NCBI RefSeq assembly: GCF_012317045.1
Contig: NZ_CP051154.1
Span: 2,170,001 to 2,234,000, forward strand
DNA: 64,000 nt
Reading direction: 5' to 3'
From: Leifsonia sp. PS1209
Lineage (GTDB): Bacteria; Actinomycetota; Actinomycetes; Actinomycetales; Microbacteriaceae
Position numbers and translations under genes: made by a program. Within the stretch, counting starts at the first letter, position 1. Each line of letters opens with the position of its first letter. Below, in pieces: positions 31,316 through 39,173 of the stretch. The notes beneath the pieces were generated by a model that was given only the letters and a program-made list of their open reading frames with translations, did not search any database and was not told the origin of the DNA.

Positions 31316-31321
31316 AGCCTA
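31316..31321 (-). promoter_or_regulatory. Leaderless -10 box of pdtaR
   Basis: TAGGCT on the minus strand with 7 bases to the GTG start; it is just outside the 5' end of the oppositely oriented tRNA-Leu gene. Confidence 0.5.
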
Positions 31322-31346
31322 CGGTATTGTTCAGGTGTTGTTGTGC

Positions 31347-31429
31347 GCCGGTGTGGCGGAATGGCAGACGCGGAGCACTCAAAATGCTTTGTCCGAGAGG
31401 GCGTGTGGGTTCGAGTCCCACCACCGGCA
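31347..31429 (+). tRNA. tRNA-Leu (anticodon CAA)
   Basis: 83-base class II tRNA. The acceptor arm GCCGGTG (31347-31353) pairs with CACCGGC (31422-31428), discriminator A at 31429. Anticodon loop CTCAAAA puts CAA at 31380-31382, reading UUG. The T arm contains GGTTCGAGTCCC and a long variable arm (TGTCCGAGAGGGCG region) marks it as Leu. The 3' CCA is not encoded (CAA follows). Confidence 0.95.
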
Positions 31430-31469
31430 CAATGACCTGGCCCCCGGAAACGCACCCCCGGATGTGGGG

Positions 31470-31490
31470 ACAGCCCGCGCGTAGGGCTGT
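31470..31490. repeat. Small inverted repeat between tRNA-Leu and the lysozyme gene
   Basis: ACAGCCC (31470-31476), 7-base loop, GGGCTGT (31484-31490). It may end the tRNA transcript or be an operator, since it lies just upstream of TAGTCT (31510-31515), a candidate -10 for the lysozyme gene. Confidence 0.45.
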
Positions 31491-31556
31491 GCATCGGCCG
31501 AACCTCAACTAGTCTGCCTGGGACCGCACCGACAGGCGGTCAGGGGAGAAACAACC

Positions 31557-33560
31557 ATGCGTTCCAGGCTCAGGGTCGGCCTTGCCACGACCTTCACACT
31601 CGTGACGACGGTCGGTCTCGTCGTGGCTGGAGCTCAGCTCCCCGCCACTGCGGCGCAAGAGCCGTCGCCGTCACCGTCCACGACATCCACGTCGCCTGCG
31701 GCACCTGCTTCCGGTTCGGAGGCGGCGCCCACCGCTGCTCCGACCGCGCAGCCGACGACGACACCCACACCGGATGCGGCACCCGCCACTCCACCGGCAG
31801 CAGCCCCGGATGCGAGCGCGCCCGCAGCGCCCGCGCCCACCGCAGCAGCGCCCGGTTCGACCGTCGCGGCCGATCCCGCCCTCGCGGAGATGAACGCCGC
31901 CCGCAACCACTCGATGGGTTCGACGTTCTCGCTCAGCGGTGCTGCCGCCGACGCGGCAGCGGGCAACGATGCGGGAAGCCAGGCGCGCACGTTCAGCGCT
32001 GCGGCCACCACGTTCCCGCCCGGCGTCCGCGGTCTGGACGTCAGCGGCTGGCAGACCAACATCAACTGGAACCAGGTCTGGGCGGACGGCGGACGCTTCG
32101 CGTACATCAAGGCGACGGAGGACCTCGACTACAAGAGCAGTCAGTTCTCCACGCAGTACAGCGGCGCGTACAACGTCGGCATCATCCGCGGCGCCTACCA
32201 CTTCGCCACGCCGAACACCTCGTCGGGCGCCGCGCAGGCGCGCTTCTTCGTGCAGAACGGCGGAGGCTGGTCGGCGGACGGCCGGACCCTGCCCCCACTG
32301 CTCGACATCGAGTTCAACCCGTACGGCGGCAGCAACACCTGCTGGGGCCTGAGCGCTCCGCAGATGGTCGCCTGGGTCGCCGACTTCGTGAACACCGTCA
32401 CGGCGATGACCGGCATCGCGCCCGCCATCTACACGAACACCAACTGGTGGAACCTGTGCACGGGCGGGAGCGCGGCCTTCGGCGCGTACCCCCTGTTCGT
32501 CGCCAACTACTCCAACATCAGCACCCCTCCGCTTCCGCCGGGCTGGGGCTCGTACACGATCTGGCAGTTCGCGAACGGCGTCGGGCCGTTCCCCGGAGAC
32601 CAGGATGTGTTCAACGGCTCGCTGAAGGACCTGCAGGCGTTCGCCCTCGGCAACCGTCTCGCCGGCGCCGACGCATTCGGCACGAGCGCGGCATTATCGT
32701 CCACCTTCTCCCCCGGCGTCCCCGTGGCGTACGTGGCGTCCGGATACAACTACGCGGACGCGTTGGCCGGGGGCCCGGCCGCCGGTAAACAGCGCGGACC
32801 CGTGCTGCTGGTGCAGCCGTACGGCGTCCCCGACGTGATCGCGACGGAGCTCAAACGCCTGAGACCGGCGCGCATCGTGGTGCTCGGCGGTCCGACGGCG
32901 ATCTCGGACGGCACCGTGTCCGCGCTCCGCGCATACACGTCCGGCGGGGTGACCAGGCTGGCGGGCTCCGACCGGTTCGAGACCAGCGTCGCCGTGTCGA
33001 AGAGCGCCTTCGGGGCGAATCCGTCCGTCGCGTACATCGCGACAGGGATGAACTTCCCGGATGCCCTCACCGGCGCCTCCGTCGCGGCGGGCTCCGCGCA
33101 CAGCGGGCCGCTCCTGCTCGTGACGAGTGTGAGCATCCCGCCCAGTGTCGCCGGCGAACTGCAGCGGCTGCGTCCGGGCAAGATCGTGGTGCTCGGAGGG
33201 ACGGACGCGATCAACACGTCCGTCGAGGCGGCGCTGAAGTCGTACACGTCCGGCTCCGTCACGCGCATCTCCGGGGACGATCGGTACATCACCAGCGCGA
33301 AGGTGTCCCAGGCGAACTTCGCGCCAGGCGTTGCCGCCGCGTACATCGCGGTCGGGACGAACTTCCCCGACGCGCTCTCCGGGGCTCCGGTCGCCGGCAT
33401 CGCGAACGCGCCGGTGCTGCTCACCCAGTCGACGGCCATCCCGCAGTCGATCGCCGCTGAGCTGACCCGCCTGAAGCCGAAGAAGATCGTCATCCTCGGC
33501 GGTTCGGCTGCCGTCAGCGCCTCGGTCGCCGCAGCGCTGAACGGCTACGTGGTGAAGTAG
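31557..33560 (+). CDS. Secreted GH25 lysozyme with three CWB2 cell-wall-binding repeats
   Basis: Exported peptidoglycan muramidase (GH25, N-acetylmuramidase) anchored to the wall by cell-wall-binding repeat 2 modules. Of 667 residues, 1-33 form a Sec signal peptide (LATTFTLVTTVGLVVAGA, cleavage near ATAA), 34-110 are an Ala/Pro/Thr-rich linker, about 155-365 the GH25 barrel (GLDVSGWQ with D161, LLDIEFN with D250 and E252, NTNWW, IWQFANGVG), and about 370-665 three CWB2 repeats, each with a VLGG motif (IVVLGGPTAIS, IVVLGGTDAIN, IVILGGSAAVS). Good ribosome-binding site (GGGGAGAAA). A role in wall remodelling or lysis of competitors is inferred. Confidence 0.93.
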   Translation: MRSRLRVGLATTFTLVTTVGLVVAGAQLPATAAQEPSPSPSTTSTSPAAPASGSEAAPTAAPTAQPTTTPTPDAAPATPPAAAPDASAPAAPAPTAAAPGSTVAADPALAEMNAARNHSMGSTFSLSGAAADAAAGNDAGSQARTFSAAATTFPPGVRGLDVSGWQTNINWNQVWADGGRFAYIKATEDLDYKSSQFSTQYSGAYNVGIIRGAYHFATPNTSSGAAQARFFVQNGGGWSADGRTLPPLLDIEFNPYGGSNTCWGLSAPQMVAWVADFVNTVTAMTGIAPAIYTNTNWWNLCTGGSAAFGAYPLFVANYSNISTPPLPPGWGSYTIWQFANGVGPFPGDQDVFNGSLKDLQAFALGNRLAGADAFGTSAALSSTFSPGVPVAYVASGYNYADALAGGPAAGKQRGPVLLVQPYGVPDVIATELKRLRPARIVVLGGPTAISDGTVSALRAYTSGGVTRLAGSDRFETSVAVSKSAFGANPSVAYIATGMNFPDALTGASVAAGSAHSGPLLLVTSVSIPPSVAGELQRLRPGKIVVLGGTDAINTSVEAALKSYTSGSVTRISGDDRYITSAKVSQANFAPGVAAAYIAVGTNFPDALSGAPVAGIANAPVLLTQSTAIPQSIAAELTRLKPKKIVILGGSAAVSASVAAALNGYVVK

Positions 33561-33687
33561 GGCTCCGTCCGGTCATGCCGGGCTCTGAGCGCGCATCCGG
33601 ATCTTCCGGGCGGCGCGCCAGGGTCCGGCGTTTCCGTGCCCGGCCCGGAGTCACCGGCCCGATCCAGCGGCCGCGACAGCGGATGCG

Positions 33688-34188
33688 TCAGATGCGCGCG
33701 CCGACGACCGTGGCCGCGAAGCGCCGTGCCCGCTCGGCGAGCCCGGCGATCCTGTCGGCGACCACCGTGTCGGCGTCGAACCCGACGTACGCGGGAGGCG
33801 GCGTCCTCCGCACGTTCTCGCTGCACTCGAAGCCGCCGCACAGCATCGTGCCCACCGTGTCGCCGTTGCGACCGGCCTGCCCGGCCCTCCTGGCCACGTA
33901 GAGGTACACGTCGCGGGTGGCGTGCACATCCTGGCACCAGCCGCACATCGACGGCGCGTGCGACCGCATCGACGCGTCGGAGGCGCGCAGCACGATGCCC
34001 ACCGGGCCGTTCTCGGTCGGCACCACCACATAGCCGCGCTGCGGGATGCGCGGGTCGCGCCAGCCGAGGTACTCCCGCCTCGACCAGTCCACCTCGTGCA
34101 TGCCGGGCGGCAACGGCAGCTCGGCCGCCTCGCTCCTCGAACAGTTGACGAACGACTCCCGGATCTGCTCCTGGGTCAGTGTCTCCAT
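33688..34188 (-). CDS. FBP/FusB-like treble-clef zinc-finger protein
   Basis: 166-residue protein with an N-terminal helical segment and a C-terminal FBP treble-clef zinc finger: C82-GW-C85 (MCGWCQDVH), then C117 and C122 (MLCGGFECSENVRR). FBP_C proteins are related to FusB, which binds elongation factor G and rescues it from fusidic acid (family knowledge); actinobacterial members are uncharacterised. The ATG at 34186-34188 has GGAGG six bases upstream, preferred over an upstream start nine codons earlier. Convergent with the lysozyme gene, divergent from thioredoxin. Confidence 0.8.
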   Translation of the reverse strand: METLTQEQIRESFVNCSRSEAAELPLPPGMHEVDWSRREYLGWRDPRIPQRGYVVVPTENGPVGIVLRASDASMRSHAPSMCGWCQDVHATRDVYLYVARRAGQAGRNGDTVGTMLCGGFECSENVRRTPPPAYVGFDADTVVADRIAGLAERARRFAATVVGARI

Positions 34189-34244
34189 GCGCACCTCCGG
34201 ATTCCATGCTCGCACAGCTTGACCCTGACCCAGAGGTCACGGTC

Positions 34245-34250
34245 TAGCCT
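34245..34250 (+). promoter_or_regulatory. Leaderless -10 box of the thioredoxin gene
   Basis: TAGCCT followed by 6 bases and ATG 34257. TTGACC at 34219-34224 is a possible -35, though the 20-base spacing is long. Confidence 0.5.
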
Positions 34251-34256
34251 CGCCGC

Positions 34257-34583
34257 ATGACAACACTCAACGCCGTCACAGACGCCACATTCCCGGAGGC
34301 CGTGCTCGCCGCATCCGGAACCACCATCGTCGAGTTCTGGGCGGAGTGGTGCGGCCCATGCCGCGCGCTCGGCCCCATCCTGGAACAGCTCGCCGACGAA
34401 CACGCCGACCGCATCAGCATCGTGAAGATCAACGCGGACGACAACCCGCAGGCCTCGGCCACCTACCGTGCGATGTCGCTGCCGGTGATGAAGGTCTTCC
34501 AGAACGGCGAGGTGGTGAAGACCATCGTCGGGGCGAAGCCGAAGCCGGCGCTCGAGTTCGAGCTGGCCCCGTATCTCGCGTAG
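34257..34583 (+). CDS. trxA: Thioredoxin
   Basis: Small dithiol redox protein. 108 residues with the active site WCGPC (C32 and C35), a central strand ending INADDNPQAS and the cis-proline segment SLPVMKVFQNGE. Canonical thioredoxin length and fold, no signal peptide, so cytoplasmic. No ribosome-binding site: the mRNA is probably leaderless. No thioredoxin reductase gene is nearby; this may be one of several thioredoxins (symbol therefore tentative). Its stop is 8 bases from the convergent metallo-hydrolase gene. Confidence 0.92.
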   Translation: MTTLNAVTDATFPEAVLAASGTTIVEFWAEWCGPCRALGPILEQLADEHADRISIVKINADDNPQASATYRAMSLPVMKVFQNGEVVKTIVGAKPKPALEFELAPYLA

Positions 34584-34591
34584 GTCGCCGC

Positions 34592-35401
34592 TCAGGTGAG
34601 TTCGTCGAACACGCCGCTCACCCAGCCGATGTAGCGCTCGGCCGAGCGCAGCACCGCCGCGCGCGCATCCACGGGCACCACGTTGCCCAGGTTGCCGTAC
34701 AGCCGGGCGAACGGCCGTTCGCAGACCCTGTCGGCCGTCCGCCGCACGACGGCGGCCGACAGCGGGATCGCATTCGGGAAGCTGCGCATGAACGTCACCC
34801 AGCGCTGCGACGGGCCGGGGAACACCGTGTCTCCTGCGAGCACCACCCCGCGGTCCCAGTGCACGATCGCGCTGCCGGGGAAATGGCCGCCGATCGTGCG
34901 CAGCGTCACGCCGGGCAGCACCTCCTCGTCTCCGCTCCAGGTCCGGATGCTCGGCTCGTCCCGCTGCACCCAGTCGCGGTCGGCAGTGTGAACCAGCACG
35001 GGCGGGTCGCCGAGCATCCTGGACCAGGAGGTCTGCGCACCGAACATGTGCGGGTGACTGGTGGCGATGACCGCGACGCCGCCGAGATCCTGCACGGCAG
35101 CGGCCGCGGCTTCGTCGACGTAGCCCGTCGGGTCCCAGAGCAGGTTGCCCTCGGGCGTGCGCAGCAGCATGCTCTGCTGGCCGATGCCGATCTTCGGCTC
35201 GGACCGCAGCGCGTACAGGTCGGGCTCGAGCTCGGTGACGGTCACCCGCTCCCCCGCACGCTGCAGCGCCTGCAGCGACGTCCACTCCTGCCCGCCGGGC
35301 GGCACGTACTGCCGCTCGTCCTCGCAGATCGGGCACGAAGCGGGAGGTTCGTCTCCCGCGGGGAACTCCACGGCGCACGCAGCGCACAACCAGTCGACCA
35401 C
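34592..35401 (-). CDS. MBL-fold metallo-hydrolase with N-terminal zinc ribbon
   Basis: 269 residues from GTG 35399-35401. The N terminus is a rubredoxin-like zinc ribbon (C6-AA-C9 and C23-PI-C26), then a metallo-beta-lactamase fold: NLLWDPTG, IATSHPHMFGAQ, IGGHFPGSAIVHW and VLAGDTVF. The usual HxHxDH metal motif is HPHMFG here, so the D and third H are replaced, raising doubt about a normal two-metal site. Start chosen because TATCGT ends 6 bases upstream (leaderless pattern) and the ribbon begins right after. Divergent from the LLM oxidoreductase gene by 67 bases. Substrate unknown. Confidence 0.8.
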   Translation of the reverse strand: MVDWLCAACAVEFPAGDEPPASCPICEDERQYVPPGGQEWTSLQALQRAGERVTVTELEPDLYALRSEPKIGIGQQSMLLRTPEGNLLWDPTGYVDEAAAAAVQDLGGVAVIATSHPHMFGAQTSWSRMLGDPPVLVHTADRDWVQRDEPSIRTWSGDEEVLPGVTLRTIGGHFPGSAIVHWDRGVVLAGDTVFPGPSQRWVTFMRSFPNAIPLSAAVVRRTADRVCERPFARLYGNLGNVVPVDARAAVLRSAERYIGWVSGVFDELT

Positions 35402-35407
35402 CCTGCG

Positions 35408-35413
35408 ACGATA
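35408..35413 (-). promoter_or_regulatory. Leaderless -10 box of the MBL-fold gene
   Basis: TATCGT on the minus strand with 6 bases (CGCAGG) to the GTG start. Confidence 0.5.
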
Positions 35414-35468
35414 CGCCGCGGCAGGCGACCTGCGGAATACCCGGATCGGGGGCATGATTGTGTTCACT

Positions 35469-36488
35469 GTGAAACGCATCGGATTCCTCTCCTTCGGCCA
35501 CTGGCAGCCGATCCCCGGCTCGGTGTCGCGCACGGCGGCGGACGCTCTGCAGCAGACCATCGAGCTGGCGGTCGCCGCCGAGGAGGTCGGCGTCGACGGC
35601 GCGTACGTGCGCGTGCACCACTTCGCCAGGCAGCTGGCGTCTCCGTTCCCGCTGCTCGCGGCGATCGGCGCCCGCACGAGCACCATCGAGATCGGCACGG
35701 GCGTGATCGACATGCGCTACGAGAACCCGCTCTACGCCGCGGAGTCCGCAGCGGCGGCCGACCTGATCAGCGGCGGGAGACTGCAGCTCGGCATCAGCAG
35801 GGGGTCACCGGAGACGGCGCTGCACGGCTACGAGTCGTTCGGCTACGTGCCGGCGGAGGACGAGTCCGACGCCGACATGGCGCGCCGCCACACCGAGGTG
35901 TTCCGCGCCGCGATCGCCGGGGCCGGGATCGCGATGTCCAACCCGCAGATGACCGGCGTCTCGCAGCCGCTCGCCATCGAGCCGCGCTCTCCCGGCCTGG
36001 ACGAGCGCATCTGGTGGGGTGCCGGCAGCCGCGCCACGGCGGTGTGGACGGCCGAGCAGGGCATGAACCTGATGAGCTCCACCCTGCTCACGGAAGACAC
36101 CGGGGTGCCGTTCGACCAGCTGCAGGCCGAGCAGATCCGGATGTTCCGGGATGCCTGGCGCGACGCAGGTCACGAGCGCGAGCCCCGCGTCTCGGTCAGC
36201 CGCAGCATCATCCCGATCATCGACGACGAGACCCGCCGCTACTTCGGAGCGAGCGCCGTGGCGGAGTCGAGCGACCAGGTCGGTCACCTCGACGGAGGAC
36301 TCGCCCGATTCGGCCGCAGCTTCGTCGGCGAACCGGACGTGATCGCGGCCGCGCTCGCGGCGGACGAGGCCGTGCAGGCGGCGGACACGGTACTGGTGAC
36401 GGTGCCGAACCAGCTGGGCGTCGAGTTCAACGCGCGCATCCTGGAGTCGATCGTGCGGGATGTCGCGCCGGCAGCCGGGTGGCGATGA
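35469..36488 (+). CDS. LLM-class flavin-dependent oxidoreductase
   Basis: Bacterial luciferase-like (F420/FMN) TIM-barrel oxidoreductase; substrate unknown. The 339-residue protein shows KRIGFLSFGHWQP, GVDGAYVRVHHFARQLASPF, TSTIEIGTGVIDMRYENPLYAAE and LQLGISRGSPE, typical of this family. Start is uncertain: GTG 35469 gives the family-like N terminus VKRIGFLSF, while in-frame ATG 35454 adds five residues (MIVFT) after a GGGGG stretch. Divergent from the MBL-fold gene and 10 bases before the acetyltransferase, with which it is probably co-transcribed. Confidence 0.85.
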   Translation: MKRIGFLSFGHWQPIPGSVSRTAADALQQTIELAVAAEEVGVDGAYVRVHHFARQLASPFPLLAAIGARTSTIEIGTGVIDMRYENPLYAAESAAAADLISGGRLQLGISRGSPETALHGYESFGYVPAEDESDADMARRHTEVFRAAIAGAGIAMSNPQMTGVSQPLAIEPRSPGLDERIWWGAGSRATAVWTAEQGMNLMSSTLLTEDTGVPFDQLQAEQIRMFRDAWRDAGHEREPRVSVSRSIIPIIDDETRRYFGASAVAESSDQVGHLDGGLARFGRSFVGEPDVIAAALAADEAVQAADTVLVTVPNQLGVEFNARILESIVRDVAPAAGWR

Positions 36489-36498
36489 GCGGTCGGCG

Positions 36499-37041
36499 AT
36501 GAGCGGCGAGCGGCTCATCCCGCGGCGCACCCCCGAGTCGCGGGCGGTGACGGAGCGGGTGCAGACCGTGCTCGGTCTCACGTCGCGGCTCAACGCTCTT
36601 CCGTTCACGGACGAGCCCGGGCGGGCGGCGCTGCTGAGCGAGATCATCGGCGGCCCGCTCCCCGCCGGGCTGACCGTCTATCCCCCGTTCTACTGCGACC
36701 ACGGACTCGGGCTCACCCTCGGTGAGCGGGTGTTCGTGAACCAGAACTGCTCGTTCTACGACATCGGCGGCATCACCATCGGCGACGGCACGATGATCGG
36801 CCCCGGCGTCACGCTCAGCACGGCCGGGCATCCCGTCGCGCCGTCCGAGCGCTACGACGGCATCACCGCCGCGCCCATCGTGATCGGCGCAGAGGTCTGG
36901 ATCGGCGCGAACGTGACCGTGACCCCCGGGGTGACCATCGGTGACGGCGCCGTGATCGGGGCCGGCGCGGTGATCGCGAAGGATGTCGCACCGCGGACCG
37001 TCGTCACGGCGGGCAGCCAGGTGGTGCGGAAGGTCCTCTAG
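36499..37041 (+). CDS. Maltose/galactoside O-acetyltransferase family protein
   Basis: Left-handed beta-helix (hexapeptide repeat) acetyl-CoA-dependent sugar O-acetyltransferase, LacA/Maa/NodL-like. The 180-residue protein has the N-terminal maltose acetyltransferase helix region, FYCDHGLGLTLGERVFVNQNCSF, the catalytic-histidine segment LSTAGHPV and repeats of the form IGAEVWIGANVTVTPGVTIG. The start lies in a short direct repeat GATGAGCGG (36483 and 36498), and the second copy supplies the ATG. Last gene before the convergent ABC permease. Confidence 0.85.
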   Translation: MSGERLIPRRTPESRAVTERVQTVLGLTSRLNALPFTDEPGRAALLSEIIGGPLPAGLTVYPPFYCDHGLGLTLGERVFVNQNCSFYDIGGITIGDGTMIGPGVTLSTAGHPVAPSERYDGITAAPIVIGAEVWIGANVTVTPGVTIGDGAVIGAGAVIAKDVAPRTVVTAGSQVVRKVL

Positions 37042-37057
37042 CGGCCCGCCGTGCGCG

Positions 37058-37828
37058 TCACAGCTCCTGCCGCCGGAACAGCGCGGCGGCGCCCAGCACC
37101 GCCAGCACGGCGACGGCCAGCGAGATGAGCACCGACCACAGCACGGCGTCGCCGTCCGTGGGCGCCCCGGCCGCCAGCGACGTGGCCTGGCCGAGTAGTC
37201 CCGCGGGCGACCAGTCGGCGAGCGGCTTCCACACGCCGGCGACCGAGATCACCGCGAACAGACCGAGTCCAGCGCCCGCCGCGCCCGCCGCCGATGGGAT
37301 GAGCACCGAGAACAGGGTCATCACGGCGAGGTAGAACACCGCGAGCACGAGCCAGACCAGCGCGGACGACCACAGGGCGCCCCCGGGAGCTTCGCCGAAC
37401 ACGGCGGCGGTCACCGCCCAGGTCACGAGGGTCCCGGCCACCAGCAGCACCGCGAGGTAGACCGCGTTGACGATGGCCTTCACCACCACGAACGCCACCC
37501 GCGACACCGGCTTGGTGAGCACGAGGATCGCCGTGCCGCCGCGTCGCTCGCCCGACACGATCCCGCCGTAGATGATGACCAGGGCGAAGATCCCGATCTG
37601 GCCGAGGTTCTTGATCCACTGGCCGTATGCGTCGAGCACGGTCGGAGGCGGCAGCTTCAGGGAGGAGAACTGGTTTCCGGCGACCGCGGCGAGCATCTCC
37701 GGGGTGTACTTGGCGAGCAGCGGGCCGGTGAGTGCGAAGAGCAGCAGAATGGCCGGGAGCACGAAGACGCGCCAGGTGCGGAGGATCTCGAACGCCTCCT
37801 TGCGGGCGAACACGAGGGCGGAGCGCAT
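37058..37828 (-). CDS. ABC-2 type exporter permease
   Basis: 256-residue integral membrane protein with about six transmembrane helices; the N-terminal cytoplasmic segment FARKEAFEILRTWRVFVLP and the conserved IIYGGIVSGERRGGTAILVLTKPVSR region are typical of ABC-2 permeases of the NosY/YhgE-like type. ATG 37826-37828 shares its G with nothing but overlaps the ATPase stop as TGATG, preceded by GGAGGT six bases upstream. Partner of the upstream ATPase; exported substrate unknown. Confidence 0.88.
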   Translation of the reverse strand: MRSALVFARKEAFEILRTWRVFVLPAILLLFALTGPLLAKYTPEMLAAVAGNQFSSLKLPPPTVLDAYGQWIKNLGQIGIFALVIIYGGIVSGERRGGTAILVLTKPVSRVAFVVVKAIVNAVYLAVLLVAGTLVTWAVTAAVFGEAPGGALWSSALVWLVLAVFYLAVMTLFSVLIPSAAGAAGAGLGLFAVISVAGVWKPLADWSPAGLLGQATSLAAGAPTDGDAVLWSVLISLAVAVLAVLGAAALFRRQEL

Positions 37829-38754
37829 CACGCCACCTCCCCGACCAGCTCGACGAACACGTCTTCCAGACCGGGTTCGACCGCCTCCAGCCGCACCAGC
37901 CCGGCGTGCTGCGCGGCGACGAGCGCCGGCAGTTCGCGCTGTGCGGCATCCTGGTCGGCAACCAGCACCTCGATGGTGCCGTGGCCGCCACGGGAGACCG
38001 ACGTGGCCCACGGCTGCGCCGTGATGGCGGCGGCCAGCGCATCCGCGCCGTCCGTGACCTCGAGCACGATCCGGTGGCCGCTGTGGCGTTCCTTCAGCTC
38101 GTGCATGCTCGACTGGGTGAGCACGCGCCCGTGGTTCAGGATCGCGACGGTGTCGCAGACGCGCGCCACATCGCCCAGGATGTGCGAGGAGAAGAAGATC
38201 GTCGCCCGGCCGCGCAGCGCGTCGAGCATGTCGAGAACGTCTTTGCGGCCGATCGGGTCGAGGGCGCTCGTCGGCTCGTCGAGCAGCAGCAGACGGGGCG
38301 CGTTGATCAGCGCCTGCGCGATCCCGAGCCGCTGCTTCATCCCTCGCGAGTATCCGCCGATCCTGGTGGTCAACCCGGCGAGCCCGGCGATGTCGAGCAG
38401 CATCGCCGTCCGCTGGTTCAGGATGCGGTGCTCCAGCCCGAACAGGCCGCCGACGAACCGCATGAACTCCGGCGCCGTCATCCACTCGTAGAAGGCGGGG
38501 ACATCCGGCAGGAATCCGAGCTGCGCGCGCACGGCGTTGCCCGCCGTGGCGACGTCCTGGCCGAGCACCCGCACCGTCCCGCTGGTCGGCCGGGCAAGCC
38601 CGGTGACGATGCGCAGCGCCGTCGTCTTGCCCGCACCGTTCGGACCGAGGAAGCCGAAGATCGAGCCGTCGGCGACGCTCAGGTCCACGGCGTCGAGCGC
38701 GCGCTTCCCGCGGAACTCCTTGGTCAGCCCCACCAGCTCCAGCGCGGCGCTCAT
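37828..38754 (-). CDS. ABC exporter ATP-binding protein
   Basis: 308-residue cytoplasmic ATPase of an ABC-2 exporter: Walker A GPNGAGKTT (K43), signature YSRGMKQRLGIAQAL, Walker B LLLLDEPTSALDP and H-loop FFSSHIL, plus a C-terminal DUF4162-like domain ending LEAVEPGLEDVFVELVG. ATG overlaps the stop of the PLDc_N gene as ATGA. Encoded with the permease and controlled, by position, by the divergent HTH regulator at 39174. Confidence 0.93.
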   Translation of the reverse strand: MSAALELVGLTKEFRGKRALDAVDLSVADGSIFGFLGPNGAGKTTALRIVTGLARPTSGTVRVLGQDVATAGNAVRAQLGFLPDVPAFYEWMTAPEFMRFVGGLFGLEHRILNQRTAMLLDIAGLAGLTTRIGGYSRGMKQRLGIAQALINAPRLLLLDEPTSALDPIGRKDVLDMLDALRGRATIFFSSHILGDVARVCDTVAILNHGRVLTQSSMHELKERHSGHRIVLEVTDGADALAAAITAQPWATSVSRGGHGTIEVLVADQDAAQRELPALVAAQHAGLVRLEAVEPGLEDVFVELVGEVA

Positions 38755-39098
38755 GCGTCTCCCCCATCGTTTCGGCTGTCGTCCCGTGTGCCGTCTCGCC
38801 TGCCGTAGAGGGCGTCGGCGACCTCGGCCATCGTCACCCTGGCCACCGGAGCCTGCACCGGCTGCTCCTGCACCACCCGCAGGCGCCCGACGATGAAGTA
38901 CAGGATGGGCCCGATCAGGTTGACGACAACGATGATTGCCACCCACACCCACTTGTTGCCGAACGCCACGGCGGCAGTCGGCCTCCGCACCAGATCGACC
39001 AGCGCCCACACCAGCAGCACCAGTTGCGCGGCCAGGACGATGCCCAGGATCACGAGCACGGCCACGGGCAGCGAGCCGAGGTCCAGATTCACATGCAC
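38751..39098 (-). CDS. PLDc_N-domain membrane protein
   Basis: 115 residues from GTG 39096-39098, with GGAGGG seven bases upstream. Two transmembrane helices: about residues 10-35 (LPVAVLVILGIVLAAQLVLL) and 52-72 (WVWVAIIVVVNLIGPILYF), the arrangement of the phospholipase D N-terminal (PLDc_N) domain, here alone without a nuclease. A cytoplasmic tail of about 40 residues follows. Such small proteins are often found before ABC-2 exporter genes (recalled); role unknown. First gene of the three-gene exporter operon. Confidence 0.82.
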   Translation of the reverse strand: MHVNLDLGSLPVAVLVILGIVLAAQLVLLVWALVDLVRRPTAAVAFGNKWVWVAIIVVVNLIGPILYFIVGRLRVVQEQPVQAPVARVTMAEVADALYGRRDGTRDDSRNDGGDA

Positions 39099-39116
39099 CG
39101 TCGATCCCTCCACGAT

Positions 39117-39154
39117 TGTTCTCGAATGCGAGAACATTATCACGAGCGAGAACA
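39117..39154. promoter_or_regulatory. Candidate operator between the HTH regulator and the ABC operon
   Basis: Perfect inverted repeat TGTTCTCG-AATG-CGAGAACA (39117-39136) plus a third copy of the half-site CGAGAACA at 39147-39154, 18 bases after the previous one. The set covers the -35 area of the regulator promoter (TAGACT at 39162) and lies just upstream of the divergent PLDc_N-ABC operon. Confidence 0.7.
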
Positions 39155-39161
39155 AAACCTC

Positions 39162-39167
39162 TAGACT
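39162..39167 (+). promoter_or_regulatory. Leaderless -10 box of the HTH regulator
   Basis: TAGACT followed by 6 bases (GGGCGG) and ATG 39174. Confidence 0.6.
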
Positions 39168-39173
39168 GGGCGG

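Noticed and set aside
31309..31494. An N-terminal extension of the ANTAR regulator reading through the antisense of tRNA-Leu.
   Set aside because: The receiver domain starts right after GTG 31308, a -10 box lies 7 bases upstream, and a protein through a tRNA gene is implausible.
33561..33687. A terminator between the convergent lysozyme and FBP genes.
   Set aside because: The region is GC-rich with several CCGG/GGCC words but no long complementary arms could be matched.
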